From Propionispora hippei DSM 15287 (GTDB lineage: Bacteria; Bacillota; Negativicutes; Propionisporales; Propionisporaceae), in contig NZ_FQZD01000022.1 in the NCBI RefSeq assembly GCF_900141835.1, forward strand, positions 1 through 64,000: 64,000 nt of DNA, in the 5' to 3' direction. The notes under the pieces are model-generated. The model made no database searches. It was given only the letters and a program-made list of their open reading frames with translations, and was not told the origin of the DNA. Numbering within the stretch: the stretch's first letter is position 1; every line of letters begins with the position of its first letter. Shown here in pieces: positions 42,623-51,427 of the stretch. A program made the position numbers and the translations under genes.

Positions 42623-43393
42623 TTATAAATTAGGCTTGGTCAATGACTGCGGGTCCTGACCCATGCCGCGCAATACGCCAAGGCCCACATCACGGGCAGC
42701 CAGCACCGATTGCCGTACCGCGCCGGAATCGCCGCTGAAGGTAATGATGATCTCATTGGAGAAACAGGTGCCGACGGCCGGGCTGGCATAGGTGACAATA
42801 TCCACATTGGCTGTTTTCATCGCCACATCGGCCATCAACAGTCCCACTGCCGCCGGGGCGCCAACCGTAATGCCGAACGCTTTGCCGATGGGTGCGGAAA
42901 ATGCCTTGTTTAAAGCGTAGCTGGCGCGGGCGGTATAATGAAGCTCGATATGACCGGCATCACAGCCATATACATCGCCGAAGTTTCTTTCCAGATTGGT
43001 CAGCAGAATTTCTACGGCACGCCGCGAGTCCGACACGTCTTCCGAAGCAAAGATAATCGTACTGCCATGGCCGGCGCCGCCCTTGGTGTCACGGCAAAAC
43101 TCCACCGACACGATTTCGGTATTGGTTGCTTTGACCGCTTCGTCGGCCGACATGACATGCGGTGCGCCGCCGGTCCGGGAGCTGACAATGCCGATAGAAC
43201 GGAACTTGGGGTCCAGTTTCATTTTTTCGTGCAGGTGATAATCCAGATTGGCAATTACCAGGCCAACCGTATCGCCCATGCCTGAACCGACAAATTCGGT
43301 AATGTTGCAGCCTTGCTGCCTGGTCTGGCCAACAGGGGCCGTCTTGGTATCCTCAACAGAGTCGATAATTTTTTTCAAAAGTTCAGAATCCAT
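42623..43393 (-). CDS. pduB: PduB-like trimeric shell protein (BMC-T)
   Basis: Protein of 256 residues with two BMC domains in tandem and the PduB-specific N-terminal tail (NITEFVGSGMGDTVGLVIANLD). Conserved segments GAAPHV-like (TGGAPHVMSADEAVKATNTEIV) and GKAFGITVGAPAAVGLLMADVAMKTANVD fit the PduB family. It forms pseudo-hexameric tiles with a gated pore. It is the second gene of the operon. Confidence 0.94.
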   Translation of the reverse strand: MDSELLKKIIDSVEDTKTAPVGQTRQQGCNITEFVGSGMGDTVGLVIANLDYHLHEKMKLDPKFRSIGIVSSRTGGAPHVMSADEAVKATNTEIVSVEFCRDTKGGAGHGSTIIFASEDVSDSRRAVEILLTNLERNFGDVYGCDAGHIELHYTARASYALNKAFSAPIGKAFGITVGAPAAVGLLMADVAMKTANVDIVTYASPAVGTCFSNEIIITFSGDSGAVRQSVLAARDVGLGVLRGMGQDPQSLTKPNL

Positions 43394-43411
43394 CTTTCTC
43401 TATACCTCCGA

Positions 43412-43696
43412 TTACTCTTTAGTAAATTTGGGGAGCATTTTTTCCACATCGGTATGAGGCCTTGGAATGACATGAACAGAAACGACTTCACCAACCCGTT
43501 TGGCAGCGGCGGCGCCAGCATCGGTTGCCGCCTTCACAGCACCTACATCACCGCGGACCATAACCGTAACGAGGCCGGAACCAATCTTTTCGTACCCGAT
43601 CAGCGATACATTGGCCGCCTTTACCATGGCATCTGCCGCTTCAATGGAGCCGACTAACCCTTTTGTCTCAACTAAACCTAACGCTTCCTGTCCCAT
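43412..43696 (-). CDS. Major BMC-H shell protein (PduA/PduJ-like)
   Basis: Protein of 94 residues, a minimal BMC-H fold: [44 protein letters not shown] and VHVIPRPH. Hexamers of this kind tile shell facets, the central pore passing small polar molecules. It is the first gene of the operon, with GGAGG before the ATG and an intrinsic terminator in the leader (43751-43787). Confidence 0.96.
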   Translation of the reverse strand: MGQEALGLVETKGLVGSIEAADAMVKAANVSLIGYEKIGSGLVTVMVRGDVGAVKAATDAGAAAAKRVGEVVSVHVIPRPHTDVEKMLPKFTKE

Positions 43697-43750
43697 TTCT
43701 TTACCTCCAAAAATTTTTATTATGCCATTATGCAGCTTGAAACGCTTGCA

Positions 43751-43787
43751 TAAAAAACATCAGCATTCTGCCTGGCGTGCCTGATGT
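43751..43787 (-). terminator. Leader terminator (attenuator) of the microcompartment operon
   Basis: On the minus strand ACATCAG pairs with CTGATGT (7 bp, extended by GCA/TGC with a bulge) and runs into TTTTTTA. It lies about 55 bases upstream of the first shell gene. No gene on that strand ends here, so it can only act as an attenuator of the operon. Confidence 0.75.
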
Positions 43788-43874
43788 CAGCCGGGCCGGA
43801 CTATGACAAGTTTACTTTTCCTGCCCGCATTACATAAGGTGTTTAAATTTTCTTACTTTTCTGACTGTATTTTA

Positions 43875-43880
43875 ATTATA
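43875..43880 (-). promoter_or_regulatory. Probable -10 box of the microcompartment operon
   Basis: TATAAT on the minus strand is followed by the 172-base leader of the operon. No good -35 is visible 16-18 bases upstream, which fits a promoter needing the divergent AraC-type response regulator. The AT-rich gap (43860-44110) contains repeated GGTAAATT / GTAAATT / GAAATTT blocks that could be its sites. Confidence 0.45.
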
Positions 43881-43953
43881 AGAAAAATGCTGGGCATCGC
43901 TTGTGACTTTTGCAACAAGAAGCGGTAAATTTTCTACTTTTTCTATGGTAAAT

Positions 43954-43969
43954 TGGTACGTTTATTGCA
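43954..43969 (+). promoter_or_regulatory. Sigma-54-like promoter facing the PocR kinase gene
   Basis: TGGTACG-TTTA-TTGCA matches the sigma-54 consensus TGGYACG-N4-TTGCW at all fixed positions. It would start transcription near 43981, 187 bases before the kinase ATG. No activator of this class is adjacent, the nearest being the LevR-like gene at 51957. A second, sigma-70-type promoter lies at 44078. Confidence 0.5.
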
Positions 43970-44077
43970 CATTTTAAAAGTAGACAGCCGTAAATAATCT
44001 GAAATTTCCTACCATTGTTCAAAAATCCCAGGTGGAAATTTTACTATTTCGTAATTTATCAGTAAATTCATACAGCT

Positions 44078-44106
44078 TTAGCACTGTCCCTGATCTGTGG
44101 TATAAT
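44078..44106 (+). promoter_or_regulatory. Sigma-70 promoter of the kinase-regulator pair
   Basis: TTAGCA (44078-44083), 17 bases and TATAAT (44101-44106) precede the kinase start by about 60 bases. Confidence 0.6.
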
Positions 44107-44167
44107 AAGCTTGAAATTTTACCGGAATTCAACGGGCTGAATTTTTAAAAGAAAGGCTGTTCAAACC

Positions 44168-45376
44168 ATGGAAAATGCACTTCACGTGTCTATTGAAACC
44201 GTCATCAACGTGAAAGAATTTAATGCTCTGCAAAACGAGCTATCCAAAATGGTCGACTTTTCCGTAGTCACGGTAGACGCCAACGGTGTGCCCATCGGCA
44301 GTCTTAGCAACTTTACAACCTTTTGCCAGTTAATCCGTTCCTCACCGCTGGGGCGCCAGGGCTGCATCGACTGTGACCGGATCGCCAGCCTGAAAGCGCT
44401 GCGCGTCGGCAAACCGCTGCTCTACGAATGCCATTGCGGCCTGAAAGACTGCACGGCACCGATTGTTGTGGACGGCGTATACATTGGCAGCGTGCTGGGC
44501 GGTCAGGTCTTCGTCCGCGAGGAAGACCGTTCCAAGGTAAAGCTGGCCCAATTGGCGAAAAAATTTAACCTGCCCCTGGCAGACCTGCAACGGACGGTAC
44601 AGGAAATCAAACTGGTGTCGGAAGACTATCTGCATCGCTGTCTGCGCTTTTACGCTTTTTTGTCCAATTATCTGGCCGAATCGGGAATCAAAAAGCTGAT
44701 TCAGGAAAAGCTGACCCGCGAGACCCGGGAACGGCTGCAGCTCCAGAAAATTGCCAAGGAACAGGAGCTGCGCCGTATCCAGGCACAGATGAATCCTCAC
44801 TTTCTGTTTAACGCGCTAAACTCGATTGCCCGCCTGGCCATTCTGGAAACCGCGCCCCAGACTGAGGCGCTGATCTACGATTTGTCCAATTATCTCCGTT
44901 ACAGCATAAAAAACAACGAAACGACACCGAAGCTGTCGGTCGAATTGGACAGTCTCCAACACTATTTATCCATTCAGCAAACCCGGTTCGGTGACCGGAT
45001 GAGTTTTGTCGTTGACATCGACCCGGAACTGTTGGACTGGCGCATCCCCTCCATGACGCTCCAGCCCATCGTCGAAAACGCCATCATCCACGGCCTGGAA
45101 GACCTCAAGGACGGCGGCACCGTGAAAATTTACGGGACTAAAATAGCCGGCGGCAATGAAATGCTGCTTAGCGTCTATGACAACGGCGTCGGCTTCCCCC
45201 CCGACCTGATCGACCTGTTCAATCGCAAGAAAGAAATGATGCCGTCCCGGCTGGGTTTGGGCCTGCGGAATACGGATGACCGCATTCGCCGGCTTTACGG
45301 AGAAAACTATGGTCTGACCATCGAAAGCCAGCCAATGGGATTCACCTGCGTCAGCATCAGACTGCCGAAACAGTAA
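44168..45376 (+). CDS. PocR-domain sensor histidine kinase (LytS/YesM type)
   Basis: Protein of 402 residues. Residues 10-165 form a PocR ligand-binding domain with a CX2C and further cysteines (RQGCIDCDRI, YECHCGLKDCTAPI, GSVLGGQVF). In family knowledge it senses small diols such as propanediol. A coiled coil leads to the His_kinase domain with QAQMNPHFLFNALNSIARL (phospho-His near 213) and the HATPase_c motifs NAIIHGL, DNGVGFP and LGLGLRNTDDRI. There are no membrane helices, so sensing is cytoplasmic. It is divergent to the microcompartment operon and paired with the regulator 11 bases downstream. Confidence 0.93.
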   Translation: MENALHVSIETVINVKEFNALQNELSKMVDFSVVTVDANGVPIGSLSNFTTFCQLIRSSPLGRQGCIDCDRIASLKALRVGKPLLYECHCGLKDCTAPIVVDGVYIGSVLGGQVFVREEDRSKVKLAQLAKKFNLPLADLQRTVQEIKLVSEDYLHRCLRFYAFLSNYLAESGIKKLIQEKLTRETRERLQLQKIAKEQELRRIQAQMNPHFLFNALNSIARLAILETAPQTEALIYDLSNYLRYSIKNNETTPKLSVELDSLQHYLSIQQTRFGDRMSFVVDIDPELLDWRIPSMTLQPIVENAIIHGLEDLKDGGTVKIYGTKIAGGNEMLLSVYDNGVGFPPDLIDLFNRKKEMMPSRLGLGLRNTDDRIRRLYGENYGLTIESQPMGFTCVSIRLPKQ

Positions 45377-45387
45377 GGGAGGCCACA

Positions 45388-46119
45388 ATGATGTACAGCC
45401 TGCTGATTTGTGAAGATGAAACGCTGGAGCGGGTTACGCTCCGCAAGATGATTGAGCAGCGGTATCCCCATATCATGCTGCTGGAAGACGCCAGGACCGG
45501 CAAGGAGGCCGTGCAAAAAGCCCAGCAATTCAAGCCCGATATTCTGCTTATGGACATCAAAATGCCGGAAATGAACGGCCTGGACGCGCAAAAGCAGATT
45601 ATTGCCTTTCACCCTCAGATCAAAACGATTATTATCACCGCTCATGATGATTTTTCCTATGCTCATGAAGCCATCAAATACCGTATCTTCGACTTTCTCT
45701 TAAAGCCGTTTTCCTCCGCTATTTTATACGACTGCATTGACAAGATTCTCAGCACCCCCTCCAGCCGTCCACCGGTTCAGCCGGCCGTCGCTGAAGAAAA
45801 AACCACCATTCAGGAAGCTCTGGATTATATAAACTCCCATTACCTGGATAACCTTCAGCTTACCGATGTGGCCAGCCGCGTCCATCTTAGCGAAAAATAC
45901 TTCAGCCGCTATTTCAAGGAGCAAATCGGCCAGTCCTTTACCGAATATGTCAATCAGCAGAAGGTCTACCGGGCCAAAAGCCTGCTGCTCCACACTTCGG
46001 TGCCGATTTATAAAATAGCCATGGATCTCAATTTTTCCGATTCCGCCTATTTTACCAAGGTTTTTCGTAAATACGAACAGTTGTCGCCGCTTGAATTCCG
46101 GCAAAAGCACCGGCTTTAA
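45388..46119 (+). CDS. AraC-type response regulator (YesN-like)
   Basis: Protein of 243 residues. The receiver domain has the acidic pocket near the start (ICEDETLE), the phospho-acceptor in DILLMDIKMPEMNG and the lysine in LLKPFSS. The C-terminal AraC domain (YINSHYLDNLQLTDVASRVHLSEKYFSRYF..) binds DNA. It receives phosphate from the PocR kinase and presumably activates the divergent microcompartment operon when a diol is present. The start follows AAGGGAGGCCACA. Confidence 0.94.
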   Translation: MMYSLLICEDETLERVTLRKMIEQRYPHIMLLEDARTGKEAVQKAQQFKPDILLMDIKMPEMNGLDAQKQIIAFHPQIKTIIITAHDDFSYAHEAIKYRIFDFLLKPFSSAILYDCIDKILSTPSSRPPVQPAVAEEKTTIQEALDYINSHYLDNLQLTDVASRVHLSEKYFSRYFKEQIGQSFTEYVNQQKVYRAKSLLLHTSVPIYKIAMDLNFSDSAYFTKVFRKYEQLSPLEFRQKHRL

Positions 46120-46124
46120 CCTGA

Positions 46125-46171
46125 GACCAAAAGGACGGCTTCCGCAGCAGGCGGAAGCCGTCCTTTTGGTC
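46125..46171 (+). terminator. Terminator after the two-component genes
   Basis: GACCAAAAGGACGGCTTCCGC pairs perfectly with its complement across a 5-base loop. The GGACG/CGTCC core and the TTTTGGTCTT end make it work in both directions. Confidence 0.85.
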
Positions 46172-46238
46172 TTAAGTTTGATGTTCCATTTTACTTTTTG
46201 AATAAGTATATGGTAACAGCTTCTCCGTCACATTGGTA

Positions 46239-46300
46239 TTGACACAAAAAAACAATTGGTATATCATGCACTTGTAAGGAGAGTACCAAATTGGTTTTTT
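46239..46300 (+). promoter_or_regulatory. Promoter and half-sites of the TetR-HlyD-ABC2 unit
   Basis: TTGACA (46239-46244), 17 bases and TATCAT (46262-46267) form a strong promoter. TTGGTA occurs at about 46234 and 46256 and TACCAA at about 46284, giving inverted half-sites over the -35, -10 and +20 region, the pattern of autoregulation by the TetR encoded next. Confidence 0.6.
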
Positions 46301-46327
46301 CCAGTACAAAACTGATGAGGTGATGAT

Positions 46328-46882
46328 TTGCGTAATCGAATTATTCTGGCAACCGTAGAAGAAATTAACTTACGGGGTTTTAAATTTACAATGAGTGACC
46401 TTACTAAACGGCTAAGCATCAGCAAGTCATCGCTGTATGAACATTTTTCCTCCAAAGATGAATTGATTGCCACTATCCTGGATATTGTGTTACAGGATCT
46501 GCGCGAGCAAGAGGAAAAAATATATAACTCCGATTTGCCGGTTGTTGAAAAGTTAAAAGCCGCACTACTGATTTCACCGAAGGCGTTCGAGCCGTTTCAT
46601 GACCGTGTATATGACGATTTGCGCCTAACCTATCCGGAGGAATGGAAAAAGGTGACCCAATTTCGCCAGGAACGGATGAACCGTCTGTCCGACCTCCTCT
46701 CGCAAGGAATGGAGACTGCTATTATCCGGCCGGTGAATATAAAGATCGTTCAGCAAATGATCATTAGCACCATGAATGACTTGAACAGTTACCGTTTTCT
46801 CAGTGAAAACAACATGACCTATCCGGATGCCATGTCGGCGATGCTGGATGTAATCATTCAAGGAATTTCCGTAAAAAAATAA
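46328..46882 (+). CDS. TetR-family regulator of the adjoining exporter
   Basis: Protein of 184 residues starting from TTG at 46328, which has GAGGTGATGA upstream. The helix-turn-helix reads FTMSDLTKRLSISKSSLYEHFSSKDELI (about 20-48). The C-terminal domain is typical of TetR regulators of exporters. It is first in the unit before the HlyD-like adaptor and two permeases, with inverted TTGGTA half-sites on its promoter. The ligand is unknown. Confidence 0.9.
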   Translation: MRNRIILATVEEINLRGFKFTMSDLTKRLSISKSSLYEHFSSKDELIATILDIVLQDLREQEEKIYNSDLPVVEKLKAALLISPKAFEPFHDRVYDDLRLTYPEEWKKVTQFRQERMNRLSDLLSQGMETAIIRPVNIKIVQQMIISTMNDLNSYRFLSENNMTYPDAMSAMLDVIIQGISVKK

Positions 46883-47071
46883 TTTAGATTTTCTAATAAT
46901 AAGTACATGCGCTGTTGCGGCGCTTTACTTATACCCTGTCAGTACCAAAAATACTATTTCAGTACATAAAAGTACGCAAATCTCTCCGGTCTCTGTTTTT
47001 CAGCACCCCGGATATCCTGCGGGAATCCGATTTTATCCAAGATATCAGGTATTATACAAGGAGGAAAGAAA

Positions 47072-48097
47072 ATGTCCCTAATCAACATCAGGCACAACCT
47101 TTCTTGGAATTGGCCAATCTATATCCTATTATCAGTTGTATTGATCCCCATGCTGACCGGCTGCGGAAACAGCATGGCAAATACCGAAATATGGGGCAGG
47201 GCTGAAGCCAAGGAGGTCGATATTAACTCAAAAATACCGGGCCGCGTCGTCAGCCTGCTTGTAAAAGAAGGCGACAAAGTAAGCCAAGGACAGCTTTTGG
47301 CGCGTATTGACAACCGGGATATTGTCGCCCAAGTCGGTCAGGCAAAAGCCAATATCAATGCGTTACAGGCCCAAACAGCCCAGGCAGCCACCGTTACCAT
47401 ACTGCAGGATCAAACATCCAAAGCCGCCCTGCATACCGCACAGGCCCAGTTAGAAAAAGCCCAGTCCGATTTAGCGTTAGCTGAAAGTGATTATGACCGG
47501 TACAGTGAACTGCTGGAATCAGGTGCCATTTCCAAGCAATTATTTGATACGTACCGGACTAAATATCAGGTGGCTCAGGCTGCCTACAGTCAGGCCCAGG
47601 CCGGTTTAAAGGCGGCTCAGGCCGGACTGTTGCAAACCGATGTAAATACGGCCAACGAAGCCACCATGCACAGCAAAGTGGCCCAGGCGCAAGCTACCTT
47701 GCAGCAGGTGGAGGTATCTCTGGACGAAACGGAAATACGGGCTCCCTTTGACGGCATCATAACCGCCAAGTATGTAGAGGAAGGAGCCATGGTATCTCAG
47801 GGTATGCCCTTAGTCGCCATCCAGGACCCATTGGACAACTGGGTCAATTTAAAAGTAAAGGAGACTGACCTTTCCCGCTACTCTGTTCAGCAGCAGGTTA
47901 AGGTCCAGGGCCGGGACAGCAATCTTATCTTAGACGGGACCGTCGTCGATATTAGCAAAAAGGCAGAATTTGCCACCTACCGGGCCACCAACGAACGCGG
48001 CGACAACGATATTATTACCTTTAATGTCAAGATCCAGGTCAATTCCGATAAAATCCGCCCCGGCATGCGCTTCAAATTGATGGACGGTGTCAACTGA
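47072..48097 (+). CDS. HlyD-family periplasmic adaptor (lipoprotein-like)
   Basis: Protein of 341 residues. The N-terminal hydrophobic segment ends in PMLTGCGNS, a possible lipobox. The half motifs IPGRVVSLLVKEGDKVSQGQ and IRAPFDGIITAKYVEEGAMV flank an alanine/glutamine-rich coiled-coil hairpin. It resembles YbhG/YhiI adaptors that work with ABC-2 permeases and TolC. The start follows AAGGAGGAAAGAAA. Its last codon overlaps the first permease start (ATGA). Confidence 0.9.
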   Translation: MSLINIRHNLSWNWPIYILLSVVLIPMLTGCGNSMANTEIWGRAEAKEVDINSKIPGRVVSLLVKEGDKVSQGQLLARIDNRDIVAQVGQAKANINALQAQTAQAATVTILQDQTSKAALHTAQAQLEKAQSDLALAESDYDRYSELLESGAISKQLFDTYRTKYQVAQAAYSQAQAGLKAAQAGLLQTDVNTANEATMHSKVAQAQATLQQVEVSLDETEIRAPFDGIITAKYVEEGAMVSQGMPLVAIQDPLDNWVNLKVKETDLSRYSVQQQVKVQGRDSNLILDGTVVDISKKAEFATYRATNERGDNDIITFNVKIQVNSDKIRPGMRFKLMDGVN

Positions 48098-49260
48098 TGA
48101 GACTAAAAGATGTGCTGCTGCTGGAACTGCGCAGGCTCTTTGCTCCTACAGCCCCTACCGCTTTGCTGCTTGTTGGCCTGCCTCTTCTGTATACCATCCT
48201 GTTTGGCTTCACTTACAGCAACAATGTCGTTAAATATATCCCCACCGTCATCTACGACCAGGATCAGACAACGGTCAGCCGTTCTTTAACCCAGGCGTAT
48301 ATGGACTCCGAACGTTATAACGTTATTGCCCAGGTTACCACGCAGGAAGAAATGGAACGCTGGCTCCGGGAAGATAAGGCGTTGGTTGCCGTCTCTATTC
48401 CAGCCAAGTTCAGCCAGCAAATCAAGCTGGGCATGGCCTCCGAAATTCTCATTGAAACAAACTCGACCAACGTAATGTTTGCCAATGCCGTGATTTCCTC
48501 CAGTCAGGAGATTATACAGACCTTGTCGGCAGCCACCGGCCAGAAACTGCAGGAATCACTCAACCAGCTGCCGGCGCCGGCCCTGCGGACTACCGCTCCG
48601 GTTAAAATGGGGGTCAGAATTATTAACAACCCGACTACCTCCTACACCAATTTTATGCTTCCCGGTTTAGCGGCTAACGGCTTGCAGATCGCCATCCTGT
48701 TGGTGGCAGGCCCGCTTATCGCCCGGGAATATGGCCGGCTCTCACGCTGGCGGCAGACCTCCGCATCAACGCTTGTCCTCGGCAAGCTGTTACCTGTCTG
48801 GGGCTGCGCCACAGCAGCCTTTGTCCTCTGCCTGGCTATCATGAATGTAGGCTTCGGGGTGCCTGTTCGCACAAATACGCTAAACCTCCTGCTCCTGGTC
48901 AGTGCGTTTACCTTTCTCGTCATTAATCTCAGCTTTTTCTTTTCGGCCATTACCAGCAGTGAAGTTGCCGCTCTGCAGGTACCGCTGCTTTATATCATGC
49001 CCGGACTGTTATACAGCGGCCTCAGTTGGCCTTCTTTGGCTATGAATGAGGTGGCGCGATTTTTTTCCTCGCTCATGCCGCTCACTTATATGGCAGATAC
49101 ACTGCGTGATTTATTATTAGCAGGCTACTCACCATTCCTGCTGTCAAACAGTCTTAGCATGTTTGCCGGCGGCCTCGGCCTACAGCTAACCACCCTGCTG
49201 GTGTTTACCCTTCGCCGGAAAAAGTTTGAGCTGCAAACCGCAAAGGAGGTTTCCCCATGA
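48097..49260 (+). CDS. ABC-2 type permease (YbhS/YhgE-like), first copy
   Basis: Protein of 387 residues. One N-terminal membrane helix, a large extracytoplasmic domain (about 40-190, starting YIPTVIYDQDQTTVSRSLTQAY), then five C-terminal helices with the ABC-2 pattern YIMPGLLYSGLSWPSLAMNE. It is paralogous to the next gene, sharing DQDQT, PLTYMADTLRDLLLAGYSP and related blocks. It should pair with it as the transmembrane part of an exporter. The cytoplasmic ATPase is missing from this operon. Confidence 0.9.
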   Translation: MRLKDVLLLELRRLFAPTAPTALLLVGLPLLYTILFGFTYSNNVVKYIPTVIYDQDQTTVSRSLTQAYMDSERYNVIAQVTTQEEMERWLREDKALVAVSIPAKFSQQIKLGMASEILIETNSTNVMFANAVISSSQEIIQTLSAATGQKLQESLNQLPAPALRTTAPVKMGVRIINNPTTSYTNFMLPGLAANGLQIAILLVAGPLIAREYGRLSRWRQTSASTLVLGKLLPVWGCATAAFVLCLAIMNVGFGVPVRTNTLNLLLLVSAFTFLVINLSFFFSAITSSEVAALQVPLLYIMPGLLYSGLSWPSLAMNEVARFFSSLMPLTYMADTLRDLLLAGYSPFLLSNSLSMFAGGLGLQLTTLLVFTLRRKKFELQTAKEVSP

Positions 49261-50423
49261 ATTGGCGGCAGATATGTAAACGGGAAATCGGTCAATTGTT
49301 TATTACAGACCGCCGGCGAGCCGTTTTCCTGTTCGGTGCATCCCTGGCCTATCTGATTTTATTCAGTCTATTATATAGTACCCACACGATAAAAGCGGTG
49401 CCTTTGATTGTCTGCGATGAAGATCAAACGCAATTCAGTCGCACACTGATTCAGGCTTTTGACGACTCCGAGCGCTTTCAAATCGTCGATTATGCCTCAA
49501 CGCAGACCGAGATGGAACAGGCACTGCAGGAAAAGGAAGGATACGCTGCCGTACATATACCCAGGAAATTTGCTCAGGATGCCAAAGCCGGGCGCTCTTC
49601 CACAGTTCTTCTAATGGCTGACGGCGCCAATATTCTTATCGCCAATACGGTAACCACAGCCGCCCAGGAGATTATTGCGGCCTTTTCCCAGGAAACAGGC
49701 ACCAGGTTAACGGAAACAAACGCCGGCCAAATGCCTGCTATGGCCGAGAACAAGACCGCTCCGGTTGAGTTCCGGTTACGGGTACTAAACAATCCGACGC
49801 AAAGCTATCTCTACTTCTTTGTTCTGGGCCTGTCGATGGCCGCTTTTCAACAAGGTATCTTCCTGGCAATCGGGGCCAGCATCCAGAACGAATACCGTCA
49901 TTCGGAGGAATTAAGCCAGGCGCACCCGCTAAGTATTCTGACAGGAAAATTATTGCCCTATTGGATTTCAGCCACCCTGACCTTTTTTCTTACCATATTA
50001 GCAGCCATATACTTTTTTAGCATTCCCGGCCGAGCCTCCCTTCCCAGTTTATTATTGCTCTCTTCTACTTTTAATTTTGCCGCCGTCTCTTTGGGAGCTT
50101 TCCTTGCTTCCCTCTGCCAGTCCGAACTGACCTTTACCAGGCTATCCATCGCTTACACCGTCCCGGCCTTTGTATTATCAGGCTACACCTGGCCGCTGGA
50201 TGCTATGGATAGAGCCGGAAGGCTTATCTCTTATACCTTCCCCCTATCTTATTTTTCCAACACCCTTCGCGAGCTGCTGCTTGCCGGCTATTCACCGGTT
50301 CTTTACCAAAACAGTGTGATTTTACTCCTGATAGGAACCGGCCTCTTCAGTATGACAATCATGTGCTTTTCCCACAAAATAAAAGCTGTCCATAACAAGG
50401 CAGGAGTACCTCATCAACCCTAA
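49257..50423 (+). CDS. ABC-2 type permease (YbhR-like), second copy
   Basis: Protein of 388 residues with the same plan as its neighbour: single N-terminal helix, extracytoplasmic domain beginning VPLIVCDEDQTQFSRTLIQAF, and five C-terminal helices ending in YTFPLSYFSNTLRELLLAGYSPVLY. It overlaps the preceding gene by four bases. The product of the pair is probably a drug or lipid-like compound passed to the HlyD adaptor and TolC. No ABC ATPase gene follows. Confidence 0.9.
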   Translation: MNWRQICKREIGQLFITDRRRAVFLFGASLAYLILFSLLYSTHTIKAVPLIVCDEDQTQFSRTLIQAFDDSERFQIVDYASTQTEMEQALQEKEGYAAVHIPRKFAQDAKAGRSSTVLLMADGANILIANTVTTAAQEIIAAFSQETGTRLTETNAGQMPAMAENKTAPVEFRLRVLNNPTQSYLYFFVLGLSMAAFQQGIFLAIGASIQNEYRHSEELSQAHPLSILTGKLLPYWISATLTFFLTILAAIYFFSIPGRASLPSLLLLSSTFNFAAVSLGAFLASLCQSELTFTRLSIAYTVPAFVLSGYTWPLDAMDRAGRLISYTFPLSYFSNTLRELLLAGYSPVLYQNSVILLLIGTGLFSMTIMCFSHKIKAVHNKAGVPHQP

Positions 50424-50444
50424 TCCCGTAAATACTGACGGTCA

Positions 50445-50485
50445 ATATACCGGAAGCCTTCGTTGTCGTCAGCCTTCCGGTATAT
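50445..50485 (+). terminator. Terminator after the ABC-2 exporter genes
   Basis: ATATACCGGAAG pairs with CTTCCGGTATAT, followed by CTCCTTCC. The T-run is poor but the stem is long. Confidence 0.65.
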
Positions 50486-50602
50486 CTCCTTCCTCCGCCC
50501 GGTCTTGTGAAAATAGCCTCGCCATTATTCCACAGTTTTAGGCTTGACAAGGTGCTTAAGGATCTTGCCGCAAGTAATACTTTTCTTAAGGAGCGCAGTC
50601 GA

Positions 50603-51232
50603 ATGGAAGATGTAAAGCTTTCAATTCTCTCAGCTGCCAAAATTCGCTTCTCCCGCTTCGGCTTTCAAAAAACCACGATAAACGAAATATGTCGTGACTG
50701 CCGGATTTCCAAGAGAACACTATATCAACAGTTTCCTAGCAAGGAAGAACTATTTATGTGTTTGATCACTCATGAATTAGAAACGCTTAAGACTAGGGTC
50801 TTGACTCAAACACAAAAGCTCGCTCTTCCTGTCTATCAGCTATCGCAACTATTGCAAACTGTCGGTGCTTATTTTTATGAGAACCGGTCTCTATTATCTG
50901 CAACTATAAAACAAGAGAATAGCCTTCCTTCCCCCGGACAAACAAACCGGTTTCAAACTGCCGTGGAAAAAGAAATAAGCGCTCTTATCGCCAAAGTAAT
51001 CCTGGAAGGCAAACAGCAACGTCAGTTTCGTAATATAGACGAACATTTCGTTGCCTGTATCGGATTTAATTTATTGCAATCCTTATTTATCACTAATAAA
51101 GTGTTAACTTGCTCTGATAAAACCGCAGTTAACGAATACACCCGTGAGTTTATTGACCTATTTGTTAATGGCATTACAAATGAAGCTCCATTTTCTAAAC
51201 ACGGGCACCCTAAAATCGACAGCAATATATAA
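50603..51232 (+). CDS. TetR-family regulator
   Basis: About 209 residues from the ATG at 50603, which has AAGGAG nine bases upstream; an in-frame ATG at 50507 lacks one. The helix-turn-helix is FGFQKTTINEICRDCRISKRTLYQQFPSKEELF (about 19-51). It lies downstream of the exporter operon, separated by a terminator, so it may control that operon or tolC from a distance. The effector is unknown. Confidence 0.9.
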   Translation: MEDVKLSILSAAKIRFSRFGFQKTTINEICRDCRISKRTLYQQFPSKEELFMCLITHELETLKTRVLTQTQKLALPVYQLSQLLQTVGAYFYENRSLLSATIKQENSLPSPGQTNRFQTAVEKEISALIAKVILEGKQQRQFRNIDEHFVACIGFNLLQSLFITNKVLTCSDKTAVNEYTREFIDLFVNGITNEAPFSKHGHPKIDSNI

Positions 51233-51241
51233 AATAAACAA

Positions 51242-51276
51242 ATCCCGCTTCCGGTCAAAAACCGGGATGCGGGATG
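51242..51276 (+). terminator. Hairpin after the TetR gene
   Basis: ATCCCGC..CCGG pairs with CCGG..GCGGGAT around TCAAAAA. There is no T-run, so termination is uncertain. Confidence 0.5.
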
Positions 51277-51427
51277 TATTCGTAAAAAGGGCTGACAAAG
51301 TGCTCTTCATCTGATCTTATTTTTCCATATGTAAAATTAAATAGAAATTTAGCTGTATAAAGGAGGATTTTCCCTATATATGTCTAAATTTAGTAAAAAA
51401 TGAAAACTTATATATAGGAGGGTTTAT

